DNA of 46,873 nt from Mesorhizobium sp. (GCF_004963255.1 NZ_SUGA01000041.1:3338-50210); one strand, 5' to 3'. Counted from the first letter of the stretch, positions 24,435 to 34,573 are shown. Notes: generated by a model from the sequence alone, not told the origin. A program made the numbers and translations.

Positions 24435-24812
24435 ATGTCTGCTGCCACATTAAGATCGGCCCAAGCCGCTCGACCGGCTGGCCGACTTTTGTTCTCCCTC
24501 CTCGCTGTTGGAGCTGTCTCGGTGCTGGCGCCGCCGGCTGTCGCGCACGACGCCCAGCCGACGGCGGCCGTGCCGCAAGGCTGGAAATACCCCTTTGCCT
24601 GCTGTGCCAACTTCGATTGCAAGGAAGTGCCGCAGTCATCGATCAGCGAGCGGCCCGACGGCTATGTCATAAAAGGCACGGGCGAGGTGGTGGCCTACAG
24701 CGACAAGCGGATCAAGAATTCGCCCGACGGCGAATATCACTGGTGCGCGCATCAGGCCGGGCTCGACGCCGGCAAGACCATCTGCCTGTTCGTGCCGCCA
24801 CCCTCTTACTAG
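24435..24812 (+). CDS. Small secreted protein with conserved-looking cysteines, unknown function
   Basis: 125 residues from ATG 24435, with AAAGGA about 9 nt upstream; ATG 24414 is an alternative. A signal peptide is clear (LLFSLLAVGAVSVLAPPAVAHD). The mature part has a paired cysteine (PFACCANFDC) and later HWCAHQ and TICLFVPP, suggesting disulfides in the periplasm. I recognise similar proteins in rhizobia but know no function. Its transcript may start at the stress promoter candidate at 24142, giving a leader of about 260 nt. Confidence 0.75.
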   Translation: MSAATLRSAQAARPAGRLLFSLLAVGAVSVLAPPAVAHDAQPTAAVPQGWKYPFACCANFDCKEVPQSSISERPDGYVIKGTGEVVAYSDKRIKNSPDGEYHWCAHQAGLDAGKTICLFVPPPSY

Positions 24813-24964
24813 GGCTGTGAAACTGCTGAGAAAGGTCTGCGCCAAGCGCAGGCCTGACCCATAGCGGCAGAACGTCGCTATCCCTGCCGACAGACAGTTG
24901 TCAGGACGGCTCCTTTATGTTGCCTTGCCGCAGCGGGCGCGGCGGACAACGGAGAGCTGAGTTC

Positions 24965-25333
24965 ATGACCATCAAAGGCAGCTGCCACTGCAAGGCGACA
25001 ACCTTCGAGGTTGCCGAGGCGCCGCAGACGGTGACGCAATGCACATGCTCGTTCTGCTCGAAGCGCGGGTCGCTGTGGGCCTACTATGTCCCGTCGCAAT
25101 TCAAGCTCACGAGCCCGCCTGAGAACGTCTCCTTCTATCGCTGGGGCTCGAAGACCGTGAAGCATGGTTTCTGTGCCATTTGCGGCTGCGGCACCTTCAC
25201 CGAGACGCCTGACTGGTCGACCGGAAAGCCGAATTTCGACAACCCGAAGATCAGCGTCAATTCGCGCCTGTTCGACGATTTCGACCTGGACAAGGTCGAG
25301 GTGGTGGTCATCGACGGCAAGAATCTATGGTAG
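24965..25333 (+). CDS. GFA-fold zinc-binding protein (second copy)
   Basis: 122 residues from ATG 24965 (MTIKGSCHCKATTFEV). Cysteine sets CHC, CTCSFCSKRG and CAICGCG match the Gfa fold. It differs clearly from the copy at 23732, so this is not a recent tandem duplication. The C-terminal region NPKISVNSRLFDDFDLDKVEVVVIDGKNLW is typical. Substrate unknown. Confidence 0.87.
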   Translation: MTIKGSCHCKATTFEVAEAPQTVTQCTCSFCSKRGSLWAYYVPSQFKLTSPPENVSFYRWGSKTVKHGFCAICGCGTFTETPDWSTGKPNFDNPKISVNSRLFDDFDLDKVEVVVIDGKNLW

Positions 25334-25343
25334 AGGCGAAGCG

Positions 25344-25388
25344 GGAACGGCCAGCGGGTTTTGCGGCCGCATCCCCGTTCCGTTTTTC
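25344..25388 (+). terminator. Possible terminator after the second GFA gene
   Basis: GGAACGG (25344-25350) and CCGTTCC (25375-25381) form a 7-bp stem with a large GC-rich loop, followed by GTTTTT. The long loop lowers certainty. Confidence 0.45.
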
Positions 25389-25469
25389 GCCGTATTTCAT
25401 GCTACAAGGCTGCGGAAGGGCTGATTTGGCGCGGCCGCAAGGGCCGCGAACTGGAGAGGGACCAATCTC

Positions 25470-26120
25470 ATGAAGAAGACCGTGCTCGTCGTCGTGGCGA
25501 CGGCTGTGCTGGTGAGCGCCTGCACCACCACCGATCCGTATACCGGCGACCAGAAGATTTCCAACACGGCGGCCGGCGCCGGCCTTGGCGCGCTGGCAGG
25601 CGCCAGCCTTGGTCTGCTCGCCGGCGGCAATGATCGCCGCAATGCGTTGATCGGCGCCGGCATCGGTGCGCTGGCCGGCGGCGCGATCGGCGCGACCATG
25701 GACCAGAACGAGGCTGAGCTTCGCCGTCAGTTGCAGGGCACCGGCGTCAGCGTCACCCGCAGCGGCGACCAGATCATCCTCAACATGCCGTCCGACATCA
25801 CCTTCAACGTCGACCAGGACGCGGTGAAGCCGGGCTTCTATCCGGTGCTGAATTCGGTCGCGCTGGTGCTGAAGAAGTTCCGCCAGACCACGGTGGACGT
25901 GTTCGGCCACACCGATTCGACCGGCAGCGACGAGCATAATTTCGACCTGTCGCAGCGCCGGGCGCTCGCCGTCGCCAATTACCTGGCCGGCCAGGGCGTC
26001 GATCAGCGCCGCTTCGCCGTCACCGGCTTCGGCAAGACGCGCCCGATCGCGTCCAATGCGACGGCTGCCGGCCGCGAGCAGAACCGGCGCGTCGAAATCC
26101 AGCTGTCGCCGCTCACCTGA
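25470..26120 (+). CDS. OmpA-family lipoprotein with glycine-zipper (YiaD-like)
   Basis: 216 residues. The N-terminus MKKTVLVVVATAVLVSAC is a lipoprotein signal with the lipidated cysteine at 18. A glycine-zipper segment follows (AAGAGLGALAGASLGLLAGG, then IGAGIGALAGGAIGA). The OmpA peptidoglycan-binding domain covers about 100-216, with DVFGHTDSTGSDEHNFDLSQRRA and NRRVEIQL. It would sit in the outer membrane and bind the cell wall through diaminopimelate, stabilising the envelope. Confidence 0.94.
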   Translation: MKKTVLVVVATAVLVSACTTTDPYTGDQKISNTAAGAGLGALAGASLGLLAGGNDRRNALIGAGIGALAGGAIGATMDQNEAELRRQLQGTGVSVTRSGDQIILNMPSDITFNVDQDAVKPGFYPVLNSVALVLKKFRQTTVDVFGHTDSTGSDEHNFDLSQRRALAVANYLAGQGVDQRRFAVTGFGKTRPIASNATAAGREQNRRVEIQLSPLT

Positions 26121-26156
26121 AAGAGCCGCGCCCAACTGCGCAGCGCCATCGAAGCA

Positions 26157-26184
26157 AAACGGTCCCGTAAGGGGCCGTTCTTTG
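26157..26184 (+). terminator. Terminator after the OmpA lipoprotein gene
   Basis: AACGGTCCC (26158-26166) pairs with GGGGCCGTT (26171-26179) with one G:T pair and a GTAA loop, followed by CTTTG. Confidence 0.75.
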
Positions 26185-26371
26185 TTGGCTCGGTCCAGAG
26201 ATGGATCAAAGGTCTTAGGACATTAGCTTATTCTAATTGACACTTTTCAAATCCAGGGAAAGGACTACCATTCAGCTGTTCCAGAGGGGATGGGGTGGTC
26301 AATCGGCCGCGCAATCAACATCTGCCGCCCCGGTCTTGCACGGCCAGATCAAGGGAATCTGGGAGGAATGC

Positions 26372-26980
26372 ATGACAAGAACAGCTCGCCTCGGGCGCTG
26401 CGGCGTCCTCGTTTTGACTGGCCTTTTGGGCGCATGGCTCGGAGCCGCCACGGCTCGTGCAGAGGACGCCAACAAGGCCGATATCGAAGCCCTGAAGAAA
26501 TCGCTGGCCAAATATGCGGATTACACGGCCGCCATCCGAGACCTCTATTTGTCGACCGAAGGCTGCGTCTACTATGCCGGCGAGAAGATAGACGGCGCGA
26601 TGTACTATCCGAAGGGCGCCATGGGCATCCATTTCGTCAATGTCCCGAGCATCGGCAAGCCGCTCGACCCGATGAAGCCCAACGTCCTGATCTACGAGCC
26701 GACGAAGAAGGGTTTGAAGTTGGTCGCCGTGGAATGGCTGGTTCCCTTGACGCCGGACGTGAAGGCGGTTCCGACGCTGTTCGGCCAGACGTTCATGGGA
26801 CCGATGGAAGGGCACTACCCGCTCATCCCGCGGGAGTTCGTCCACTACGACCTGCATGCCTGGCTGTTCAGGGACAATCCGAACGGCATGTTCACCCCGA
26901 CCAACCCGAAGGTGAAATGCACCAAGGCCGAGTTCCCGATGCTGGAGAAGCCGACCAAGATGATGCCTGGCCCGATGTAG
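26372..26980 (+). CDS. Exported protein of unknown function
   Basis: 202 residues from ATG 26372, with GGGAGGA upstream. A signal peptide ends at about residue 31 (LVLTGLLGAWLGAATARAED). The mature protein has an amphipathic N-terminal helix (DIEALKKSLAKYADYTAAIRDLY), then a compact region with one cysteine (STEGCVYYAG) and an aromatic-rich middle (FVHYDLHAWLFRDNPNGMF). Its Tyr/Pro/Met-rich C-terminus ends in KMMPGPM. I recognise similar exported proteins in soil bacteria without known function. Downstream is a strong terminator. Confidence 0.7.
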   Translation: MTRTARLGRCGVLVLTGLLGAWLGAATARAEDANKADIEALKKSLAKYADYTAAIRDLYLSTEGCVYYAGEKIDGAMYYPKGAMGIHFVNVPSIGKPLDPMKPNVLIYEPTKKGLKLVAVEWLVPLTPDVKAVPTLFGQTFMGPMEGHYPLIPREFVHYDLHAWLFRDNPNGMFTPTNPKVKCTKAEFPMLEKPTKMMPGPM

Positions 26981-27008
26981 GGCAGGGCGTGCCGGGCAGC
27001 TTGAAGAG

Positions 27009-27034
27009 AAACGGCCCCGTTTTGGGGCCGTTTT
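27009..27034 (+). terminator. Terminator after the exported protein gene
   Basis: AAACGGCCCC and GGGGCCGTTTT form a 10-bp stem with a short GTTTT loop and a T-run. It can act on the convergent helicase transcript too. Confidence 0.85.
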
Positions 27035-27060
27035 GATTTCTGCTTTGTTGGCGGGAAACT

Positions 27061-28599
<1,539 letters not shown>

Positions 28600-28630
28600 G
28601 TGTTTGTTGTCTTTGGCTGGTTCGGGAAAT

Positions 28631-28665
28631 CGCAACGCGTGTTGCGGCAGGCGCCGCGCGCCTGC
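28631..28665 (-). promoter_or_regulatory. Two abutting hairpins in the helicase leader
   Basis: CGCAAC-GCGT-GTTGCG (28631-28646) and GCAGGCGC-CGC-GCGCCTGC (28647-28665) are perfect inverted repeats with no gap between them. They lie 32-66 nt upstream of the TTG start. They could control translation or be the helicase's own target. No T-run follows. Confidence 0.6.
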
Positions 28666-28789
28666 AAGATCGCGGTTGCAGTTAGGCGCAAGTCCGCGAT
28701 TTGTCAACACAAACAGCCGGGAATCCCGGCGATTGTGAAGACATAACCTTAATCGCGATGCTTGATCGAACAGGTATCGCTGCGCTGGC

Positions 28790-29563
28790 TCAGTAGCGGA
28801 ACTGCTCGGCAAGGATGCGTTCATTCCAGGAATGGTTCGGATCGAACAGCAAAGTTGCCGTAGCCGTCGGCGATTCCCGCACGGTGACGGAAGCCACGGC
28901 CTTGACCTCGGTGTGGTCCGCGGCGGCATTCACGGGGCGCTTTTCGGCTTCGAGAATGTCGAAGCGCACGGTTGCCTTGTTGGACAGCAGCGCCCCGCGC
29001 CAGCGGCGCGGCCGGAAAGGGCTGACCGGCGTCAATGCCAGGAGCGGCGCATCGAGCGGCAGGATCGGCCCGTGCGCCGATAGATTGTAGGCCGTCGAGC
29101 CGGCGGGGGTGGCGATCATGACGCCGTCGCAGTTCAACTCCTCCAACCGCACCTGGCCGTCGACAGTGATGCGGATCTTTGCGGTCTGGTAGGACTGGCG
29201 CCACAGCGCCACTTCGTTGATGGCCGGCGCCGATACGGATTCGCCGTCATGCGTCACGGCGACCATTTCCAGCGGCCGGATCGTCTCGGCAACGGCGTTG
29301 GCGATGCGCTCCTCGAGACCGCCGGCGCGATATTCATTCATAAGGAAGCCGATGGTGCCACGGTTCATGCCGTAGACCTTCTTGCCCGTGCTCATCGTCT
29401 CGCGCAGCGTCTGCAGTAGAAAGCCGTCGCCGCCGAGTGCGATGATGATCTCCGCCTCAGCGAGAGGCACCTGCCCATAGCGCGCCGACAGGCTTTCCCG
29501 CGCGGCGAGGGCGTCCTCGGTGTCGGAAGAGACGAAGGCGAAACGGCTGACGGCTTTGCTCAT
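28790..29563 (-). CDS. nadK: NAD kinase
   Basis: 257 residues from ATG 29563 (MSKAVSRFAFVSSDTEDAL). The longer start at 29662 adds an Arg-rich leader that does not match the family. It phosphorylates NAD to NADP. Landmarks: IIALGGDGFLLQ with the GGDG motif, GMNRGTIGFLMNEY, INEVALWRQ, the active-site TPAGSTAYNLSAHGPILPL, and the LTPVSPFRPR loop. It is followed downstream by the helicase gene 190 nt away. Confidence 0.95.
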   Translation of the reverse strand: MSKAVSRFAFVSSDTEDALAARESLSARYGQVPLAEAEIIIALGGDGFLLQTLRETMSTGKKVYGMNRGTIGFLMNEYRAGGLEERIANAVAETIRPLEMVAVTHDGESVSAPAINEVALWRQSYQTAKIRITVDGQVRLEELNCDGVMIATPAGSTAYNLSAHGPILPLDAPLLALTPVSPFRPRRWRGALLSNKATVRFDILEAEKRPVNAAADHTEVKAVASVTVRESPTATATLLFDPNHSWNERILAEQFRY

Positions 29564-29994
29564 GGCTCCCGGAGGGCGACCGTCTGCGGGGCCGCGCCGG
29601 CGACGGCGTAGCATGCGCCGCCCATATCTGTGAAGGGCGGCGCGCCGGCTGGCGGGTCGCACCCGTCAGTCGCGCTTCGTGACAGGCGCGACATGAATGT
29701 GATGGCCGCAATGGTTAAGAGGAGGCTTAAACACTCGTAAAGGCGGATCGATCATGTTAGCCGACAGTGGATGGGTTGGCGGGGGCTGGCCAGTCGAGAG
29801 ACCTGTCTATTGCCGGTAACGCGTCTGATCATAGTCTTCCTGATGATGGGAAGTTTCGCGCTGATGTTCGCCGAACTCGTGCGTCATTCGGAAGAGATGA
29901 GCCAGCGGCCGCAGCCGACAGTTTCCCGTTGCGGCGATGCCACGGGTACACCTTGTCCTCAAAGGGCGCTGTAGGCTTCGCTTCCCCTCATCGC
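29564..29994. other. Intergenic region between nadK and the MBL-fold gene
   Basis: About 430 nt. The only gene candidate is a weak 67-codon frame at 29771. The nadK promoter should lie near 29600-29720. No terminator with a T-run was seen at the 3' end of the hydrolase operon. Confidence 0.4.
29771..29974 (+). CDS. Possible small single-span membrane protein
   Basis: 67 codons from ATG 29771, or about 54 from TTG 29810. A single hydrophobic segment (LIIVFLMMGSFALMFAEL) is followed by a polar tail (RHSEEMSQRPQP). No clear ribosome-binding site precedes either start and no family is recognised. It may be a real small membrane protein or a chance frame. Confidence 0.3.
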   Translation: MGWRGLASRETCLLPVTRLIIVFLMMGSFALMFAELVRHSEEMSQRPQPTVSRCGDATGTPCPQRAL

Positions 29995-30753
29995 TCAGCC
30001 ACCCTGCAGGTGGCAGCCTGCCTTGCGCTTACCGGCGACATACTCGTCGATGAGCTGGTGGTAGCGCACCTTGCCAAAGCTTGGGAAATGGCCGCCATGC
30101 ACGACCGACACGTCCAGGTCGCGTATGGCCAGCAGCGTCCCGACATAATCCTCAATGTCTGAGTGGTAGACGTCGTCGATCAGCGGCCCGTCATAGACGA
30201 TGTCGCCTGACAGCAGGATGCCGGTCTTCTTCTCGTAAAGCGCGATGCCGCCCGGCGAATGTCCGGGCGTGTGGATGACCTCGAAGGCGCGGTCGCCGAG
30301 ATCGACGATGTCGCTGTGTTCGAGCAGCCGGCCGGCCGGTGCGGGCGGGATGCGATAGCGCGCCGTATCCCAGCCTTCCGGCGCGCCGTCGAACATCTCC
30401 TCATTGGCGTAGCGGTCGGCGACCGTCCATTCGTTGCGCGGATCGGCGAGGATTGCCGCCTCGGCGGAATGCACGCAGCGATCCGGGAACTCGTGGTGAC
30501 AGCCGATATGGTCGAAATGTGTGTGGCTGGCGACGCAGGTGAGCTTGCGTTCACTGACGAGCGGCACATGGTTTCTCAGGCTGAAATGACCGAGGCCGGT
30601 GTCGAACAACAGGTCGCGGTCACGCCCGCGCACATGCCAGATGTTGCAGCGGAAGAACGGCTTGATCCATGGCTCATGGATAAGCGTGATGTCGTCGCTC
30701 ATGCGGATGGTTTCGTACCAGTCCGGAGCCTCGATGACCGGAAGCGTGCTCAT
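29995..30753 (-). CDS. Metallo-beta-lactamase-fold hydrolase
   Basis: 252 residues. The zinc motif HTHFDHIG is complete, with later ligands in HTPGHSPGGIALYE, the bridging aspartate in LLSGDIVYDGP and a final histidine in VHGGHFPSF. This makes a binuclear zinc hydrolase of the glyoxalase II/lactonase type, probably cytoplasmic as no signal is present. It starts 3 nt after the ABC ATPase stop, so it belongs to the transporter operon and may act on the imported compound or a derivative. The substrate is unknown. Confidence 0.9.
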   Translation of the reverse strand: MSTLPVIEAPDWYETIRMSDDITLIHEPWIKPFFRCNIWHVRGRDRDLLFDTGLGHFSLRNHVPLVSERKLTCVASHTHFDHIGCHHEFPDRCVHSAEAAILADPRNEWTVADRYANEEMFDGAPEGWDTARYRIPPAPAGRLLEHSDIVDLGDRAFEVIHTPGHSPGGIALYEKKTGILLSGDIVYDGPLIDDVYHSDIEDYVGTLLAIRDLDVSVVHGGHFPSFGKVRYHQLIDEYVAGKRKAGCHLQGG

Positions 30754-30756
30754 GGA

Positions 30757-31821
30757 TCAGTCCGCCAGCAGGATGATGTCTCGAGCGTTGCACGAAATCG
30801 CTATCGTGTCGCCTGCCTGGACGGTGGCGGAAGCAGGCGCCTTGGCGATGAACTGCAGCGCGGCATCGAGCGCTGAGGCGGCCAGCACGCGCTTGAAGCT
30901 GCCCTGGAAGACGACATCGCCGACCTTGCCGGCGCCGAGCGCGACACTGCCCCTCGCTTCGCCGAGAAGCAGGTGCTCGGGCCGGATGGCGAGCGCGACC
31001 GTGTCGCCGGCAGGCGGTGCGCCGGGCAGCGAGACCGGCCCGACCGCCGTCGAGACGGTGACGATCCCGTTCTCCGCTCCGCTCACTGAGCCGGCTAGGA
31101 TCGTGCTTTCCCCCATGAAGGTCGCCGAGAAGCGCGTCTTCGGCCGTGCATAGACGCGCTCGGGCGGGCCTTCGTCCTCGATGCCGCCGTCATTCATCAC
31201 CACGCAATGATCTGCCAGCGCCATCGCTTCTTCCTGGTCGTGCGTGACATGGACGAAGGCGGTGCCGATCCGCTTCTGGATCGCTTTCAGTTCGTCCTGC
31301 ATCTGCCGCCGCAGCTTGAGATCCAGCGCGCCGAGCGGCTCGTCGAGCAAAAGCACCGCCGGTTCGATGACCAGCGCGCGGGCCAGCGCCACGCGCTGGC
31401 GCTGCCCGCCGGAGAGCTGATGCGGCTTCTTGTCGAAGGCGGCCGCCAGGCCGACAAGAGCCAGCGCATCGCGCGCCTTCGCCGCCCGCGTCGCGCCGTC
31501 GATCCCCCGCATGCGCAGGCCGAAACCGACATTGCCGCCGACGCTCATATGCGGGAACAGCGCATAATCCTGGAACACGGTGGTCGTCGGGCGCTTGGCC
31601 GGCGGCACGGCGGTGCAATCCTGGCCACGAATGAAGACCTTGCCTTCGCTGGGCGTGACGAAGCCGCCAAGGATCGACAGCAGCGTCGTCTTGCCTGAGC
31701 CTGACGGCCCGAGCAGGATCGTGTAGCTCCCGGGCTCGATCGCCAGCGAGACGTCTTTCAGCACCGGCAGCTGGCCGAACCGGTGCGAGACGTTGCGGAT
31801 GTCGACCAAAGGCGCGCTCAT
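30757..31821 (-). CDS. ABC transporter ATP-binding protein, polyamine type (PotA-like)
   Basis: 354 residues from ATG 31821, overlapping the upstream permease stop by 4 nt. Walker A GPSGSGKTT, Q-loop VFQDYALFPHMSV, signature LSGGQRQRVALARAL, Walker B VLLLDEPLGALD, and switch histidine in VTHDQEEAMALAD. A TOBE regulatory domain fills the C-terminal third (LAIRPEHLLLGEA). It energises the importer encoded by the next three genes upstream. Confidence 0.94.
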   Translation of the reverse strand: MSAPLVDIRNVSHRFGQLPVLKDVSLAIEPGSYTILLGPSGSGKTTLLSILGGFVTPSEGKVFIRGQDCTAVPPAKRPTTTVFQDYALFPHMSVGGNVGFGLRMRGIDGATRAAKARDALALVGLAAAFDKKPHQLSGGQRQRVALARALVIEPAVLLLDEPLGALDLKLRRQMQDELKAIQKRIGTAFVHVTHDQEEAMALADHCVVMNDGGIEDEGPPERVYARPKTRFSATFMGESTILAGSVSGAENGIVTVSTAVGPVSLPGAPPAGDTVALAIRPEHLLLGEARGSVALGAGKVGDVVFQGSFKRVLAASALDAALQFIAKAPASATVQAGDTIAISCNARDIILLAD

Positions 31822-32600
31822 GCCGGCTTTCTCCGCAACAGCGTCAGTTCGAAAAACACCACCAGGACAATGGAGACGGCAAAGACCAGCGAGCCGACGG
31901 CATTGGTCTTGGGGTTGAGGCCGGAGCGCAGCAGGTTCCAGATTTCCACGGGCAGCGTCGTCTCGAAGCGGGTGAGCAGGAAGGAGATGACGAACTCGTC
32001 CCAGGAGAACGTCATCGACAGGAAGAAGCCGGCGAAGATCGCCGGCGCCATCACCGGCACGGTGATCAGGAGCAGCACCTTCCATTCGGCGGCGCCGAGG
32101 TCGCGCGCGGCGCGCTCGATGTTGATCTGGTGGTCGCCCATCTGGCTGTAGATGATGGCGAAGCAGAGCGGCAGGTTGATCACCACATGGCCGATGCCGG
32201 CCGCAAGCAGCGATTTCGGCACCCCGGCCCAGTTGAACAGTACCAAAAGCCCCATGCCGATGATCAGATAGCTGACGGTGAGCGGCAGCGTGATCAGCCC
32301 GCGCAGCAAGGCCGAGCCCGGCAGGACGAAGCGCGCGAAACCCCAGGCTGACAGAAATCCAAGCGTGACCGAGGCAAGCGAGGAGAGCACCGCCACCAGC
32401 AGCGAATTGACCAGCGCGGAGGTGAGCCTCGCGTCTGCAAGCACCGCCTGGTACCAGCGCAGCGACGGGCCGGTGAAAGGCGGTATAGGGAAGGAGGTCG
32501 CCTGCAGCGAGAACAGCACCAGCACGACCACCGGCAGGAAGATGAAGCCATAGACGGCGATGGCGTAGACCCAAGCGGCGAGGCGGACGGCGGCGCGCAT
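31818..32600 (-). CDS. ABC transporter permease, PotC-like
   Basis: 260 residues with about six membrane spans, starting with VYGFIFLPVVVLVLFSL. The EAA loop for ATPase contact is around ERAARDLGAAEWKVLLLITVP. It overlaps the ATPase gene by 4 nt and follows the first permease by 2 nt. This is the second membrane subunit of the polyamine-type importer. Confidence 0.92.
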   Translation of the reverse strand: MRAAVRLAAWVYAIAVYGFIFLPVVVLVLFSLQATSFPIPPFTGPSLRWYQAVLADARLTSALVNSLLVAVLSSLASVTLGFLSAWGFARFVLPGSALLRGLITLPLTVSYLIIGMGLLVLFNWAGVPKSLLAAGIGHVVINLPLCFAIIYSQMGDHQINIERAARDLGAAEWKVLLLITVPVMAPAIFAGFFLSMTFSWDEFVISFLLTRFETTLPVEIWNLLRSGLNPKTNAVGSLVFAVSIVLVVFFELTLLRRKPA

Positions 32601-32602
32601 CG

Positions 32603-33448
32603 TCAGGCCCGCTCGATCTTCAGCCAGCGCGCGCAGGCGAGATAGGCGATGGTGACGACAGCCATCAGGATGATCGACAGCGCGGAGGCCAGCGGGAAGT
32701 CGCCGCGCCGACCGATCTGCATCATGACGAGCTGCGGCATGACCAGCTCATTGTTGCCGCCAAGGATCTGCGGCGTGATGTAGTCGCCGATGCAGAGCAC
32801 GAAGGTGAGGAAGGCGCCGACCATGATGCCGGGCAAGGTGAGCGGCAGCACGACATGCAGGAAGGTGCGCGCCGGCCCGGCGCCGAGATCGGCGGCCGCC
32901 TTGCGATAGCTCGGGCTGAGCTGCTTGAGATTGGCGAAGATCGTCAGCGTCAACAGCATGACGAAGAAATGCACGAAGCCGGTGACGGTGGCGAAACGCG
33001 TGTTGGCGAGCTGCAGCGGCTCGGCGATGAGGCCGATGCCGGTGAGCGCCCGGTTGATGACGCCGTTCTGCGCCAGCACCAGCAGCCAGGAATAGGAGCG
33101 CACGACATAGGATGTCCAGAACGGCAGCACGGCAAGCATCAGCGCCAGCCGCTGCCACCGCTCCGGGACCATTTCCGCGAGAATCCAGGCGAAGGGATAG
33201 GCGAGCAGGATCGAGATGACGGTGACGATGGCGGTGATCTCCAGCGAGTTCACCATCGCCCGCCAATAGGACGGATCGGCGAAGAACTGGCTGTAATTGG
33301 CCAAGGTGAAGCCGCCGCCTTCATGCGCCGTGAGGCTGGAAAACCCCATGGCGATGAAGGGCAGCACGAAGAACAGCAGCGTCCACGCCAGCGCCGGCGT
33401 GACCAGCGCCCAGGGCAGGGCACGCGGGTTGCTTCCGGAAACGCTCAT
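32603..33448 (-). CDS. ABC transporter permease, PotB-like
   Basis: 281 residues from ATG 33448, 8 nt after the binding-protein stop; an ATG at 33484 would overlap that gene. About six membrane spans, starting LVTPALAWTLLFFVLPFIAMGF. The EAA loop is at KAAADLGAGPARTFLHVVLPL. It forms the channel with the PotC-like subunit. Confidence 0.92.
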   Translation of the reverse strand: MSVSGSNPRALPWALVTPALAWTLLFFVLPFIAMGFSSLTAHEGGGFTLANYSQFFADPSYWRAMVNSLEITAIVTVISILLAYPFAWILAEMVPERWQRLALMLAVLPFWTSYVVRSYSWLLVLAQNGVINRALTGIGLIAEPLQLANTRFATVTGFVHFFVMLLTLTIFANLKQLSPSYRKAAADLGAGPARTFLHVVLPLTLPGIMVGAFLTFVLCIGDYITPQILGGNNELVMPQLVMMQIGRRGDFPLASALSIILMAVVTIAYLACARWLKIERA

Positions 33449-33456
33449 CGGCCGAT

Positions 33457-34533
33457 TTACTGCGCCTGCAGCATCTCGGTCCACATGTCCTGCATTTTCT
33501 TGTCGAGGTCGGCGTTCGGCGCCGGATAGGCCTGGGCGCGGGCGAGGAAGCCGGGCTGCTCGTCGAAGCGCAGGATCTTCTTCTGCTCGTCGGTCAGCGC
33601 CGCCTTGGTGTTCGCCGGCATGCCCCAGTAGCAGGACGAGGTGGCGAGCCGCGCCTGGCCCTCAGGGCTCATGATGTACTGGATGAATTTCAGCGCCATG
33701 TCCTTATTCTTGGAATCCTTGAACATGGCGAGCGACTGCGACCACAGCACCGCGCCTTCCTTCGGGATCGAGAAGTCGAGCGCCGGGTTTTCCTCGGCAA
33801 GGCCGGCCGTCACCCATTCTCCGCCGCCGACAAGAACGTCCACCTCGCCGGTGGCCAATGCGGTCTGGCTGGCGGTGACCTCGCCGACCAGCTTGGCGTT
33901 GGCCTTCATCTTGAGGAGCTCGGCCTTCAGCGCTGGCAGGTCGGCCTCGGTGAGATCCGCGGTCTTCTTGCCGATCGCCAAAGCGGCCATGCCGATCACC
34001 GGCAGGTAATAGTCGTAGATCGCGACCTTGCCCTTGTATTTTTCGCTGGTGAGCGAGGCCAGCGACTGCATGTCGGCCGGGTCGACCTTGGTCTTGTTGA
34101 AGCCGATCGTGTTGTAGCCGAACTTTTCGGTGATGCCGTAGCGCTTGCCGTCGACGACGGTCGACTTGTCCATCTTCACTTCCGGGAAGAGGTCGGCGAA
34201 GGGCAATTTGTCCTCGGGCAGCGGCTCGAACAGGCCTTTCTCGACACCGCGCGGCACGTCGATGGAATCGATCACCATCACGTCCCAGTCGCCGGGCTGC
34301 GACTGGTCGACGATGGCGAGCCCCGCGCCAGTGCCCTCGAACTCCTTGACGTTGACCTTGACGTCGTTGGCCTTCTCGAAAGGCTCGAGCAGCGTCGGAT
34401 CGGAATGGTCGCACCAGATCAGCGCATTGAGATCGGCGGCCTCAGCGCCGCCGGCCGCAAGTAGCAGCGCGGCGGCCGCGCAGGCGGCTGCGAGACGGGA
34501 CTTCAGGGTGGAAAGCGGATTCCGAGCGGTCAT
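33457..34533 (-). CDS. Extracellular solute-binding protein, polyamine/Fe-type family
   Basis: 358 residues with a signal peptide (LAAACAAAALLLAAGGAEAAD). The mature fold matches the spermidine/putrescine (PotD) family: LIWCDHSDPTLLEPFEKANDVKV, VMVIDSIDVPRGVEKGLFEPL, ITEKFGYNTIGFNKTKV and MALKFIQYIMSPEGQARLA. It is the first gene of the operon and delivers the ligand to the permeases. The ligand could be a polyamine or another small amine or acid; key PotD acidic residues could not be assigned by eye. Confidence 0.9.
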   Translation of the reverse strand: MTARNPLSTLKSRLAAACAAAALLLAAGGAEAADLNALIWCDHSDPTLLEPFEKANDVKVNVKEFEGTGAGLAIVDQSQPGDWDVMVIDSIDVPRGVEKGLFEPLPEDKLPFADLFPEVKMDKSTVVDGKRYGITEKFGYNTIGFNKTKVDPADMQSLASLTSEKYKGKVAIYDYYLPVIGMAALAIGKKTADLTEADLPALKAELLKMKANAKLVGEVTASQTALATGEVDVLVGGGEWVTAGLAEENPALDFSIPKEGAVLWSQSLAMFKDSKNKDMALKFIQYIMSPEGQARLATSSCYWGMPANTKAALTDEQKKILRFDEQPGFLARAQAYPAPNADLDKKMQDMWTEMLQAQ

Positions 34534-34573
34534 CGAGTGTTCTCCCTGCCTTGCTGGCTTGTTGGAAGAAAAG

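Noticed and set aside
26237..26265. TTGACA at 26237 as a promoter for the exported protein
   Set aside because: No acceptable -10 box at 16-18 nt spacing.
28600..28929. 110-residue N-terminal extension of the DEAD-box helicase
   Set aside because: The extension has no helicase features, includes the hairpin pair, and the family start fits TTG 28599.
29715..29730. TTAA-N8-TTAA as a CtrA binding site upstream of nadK
   Set aside because: The CtrA consensus has a 7-nt spacer; here it is 8 and no other support exists.
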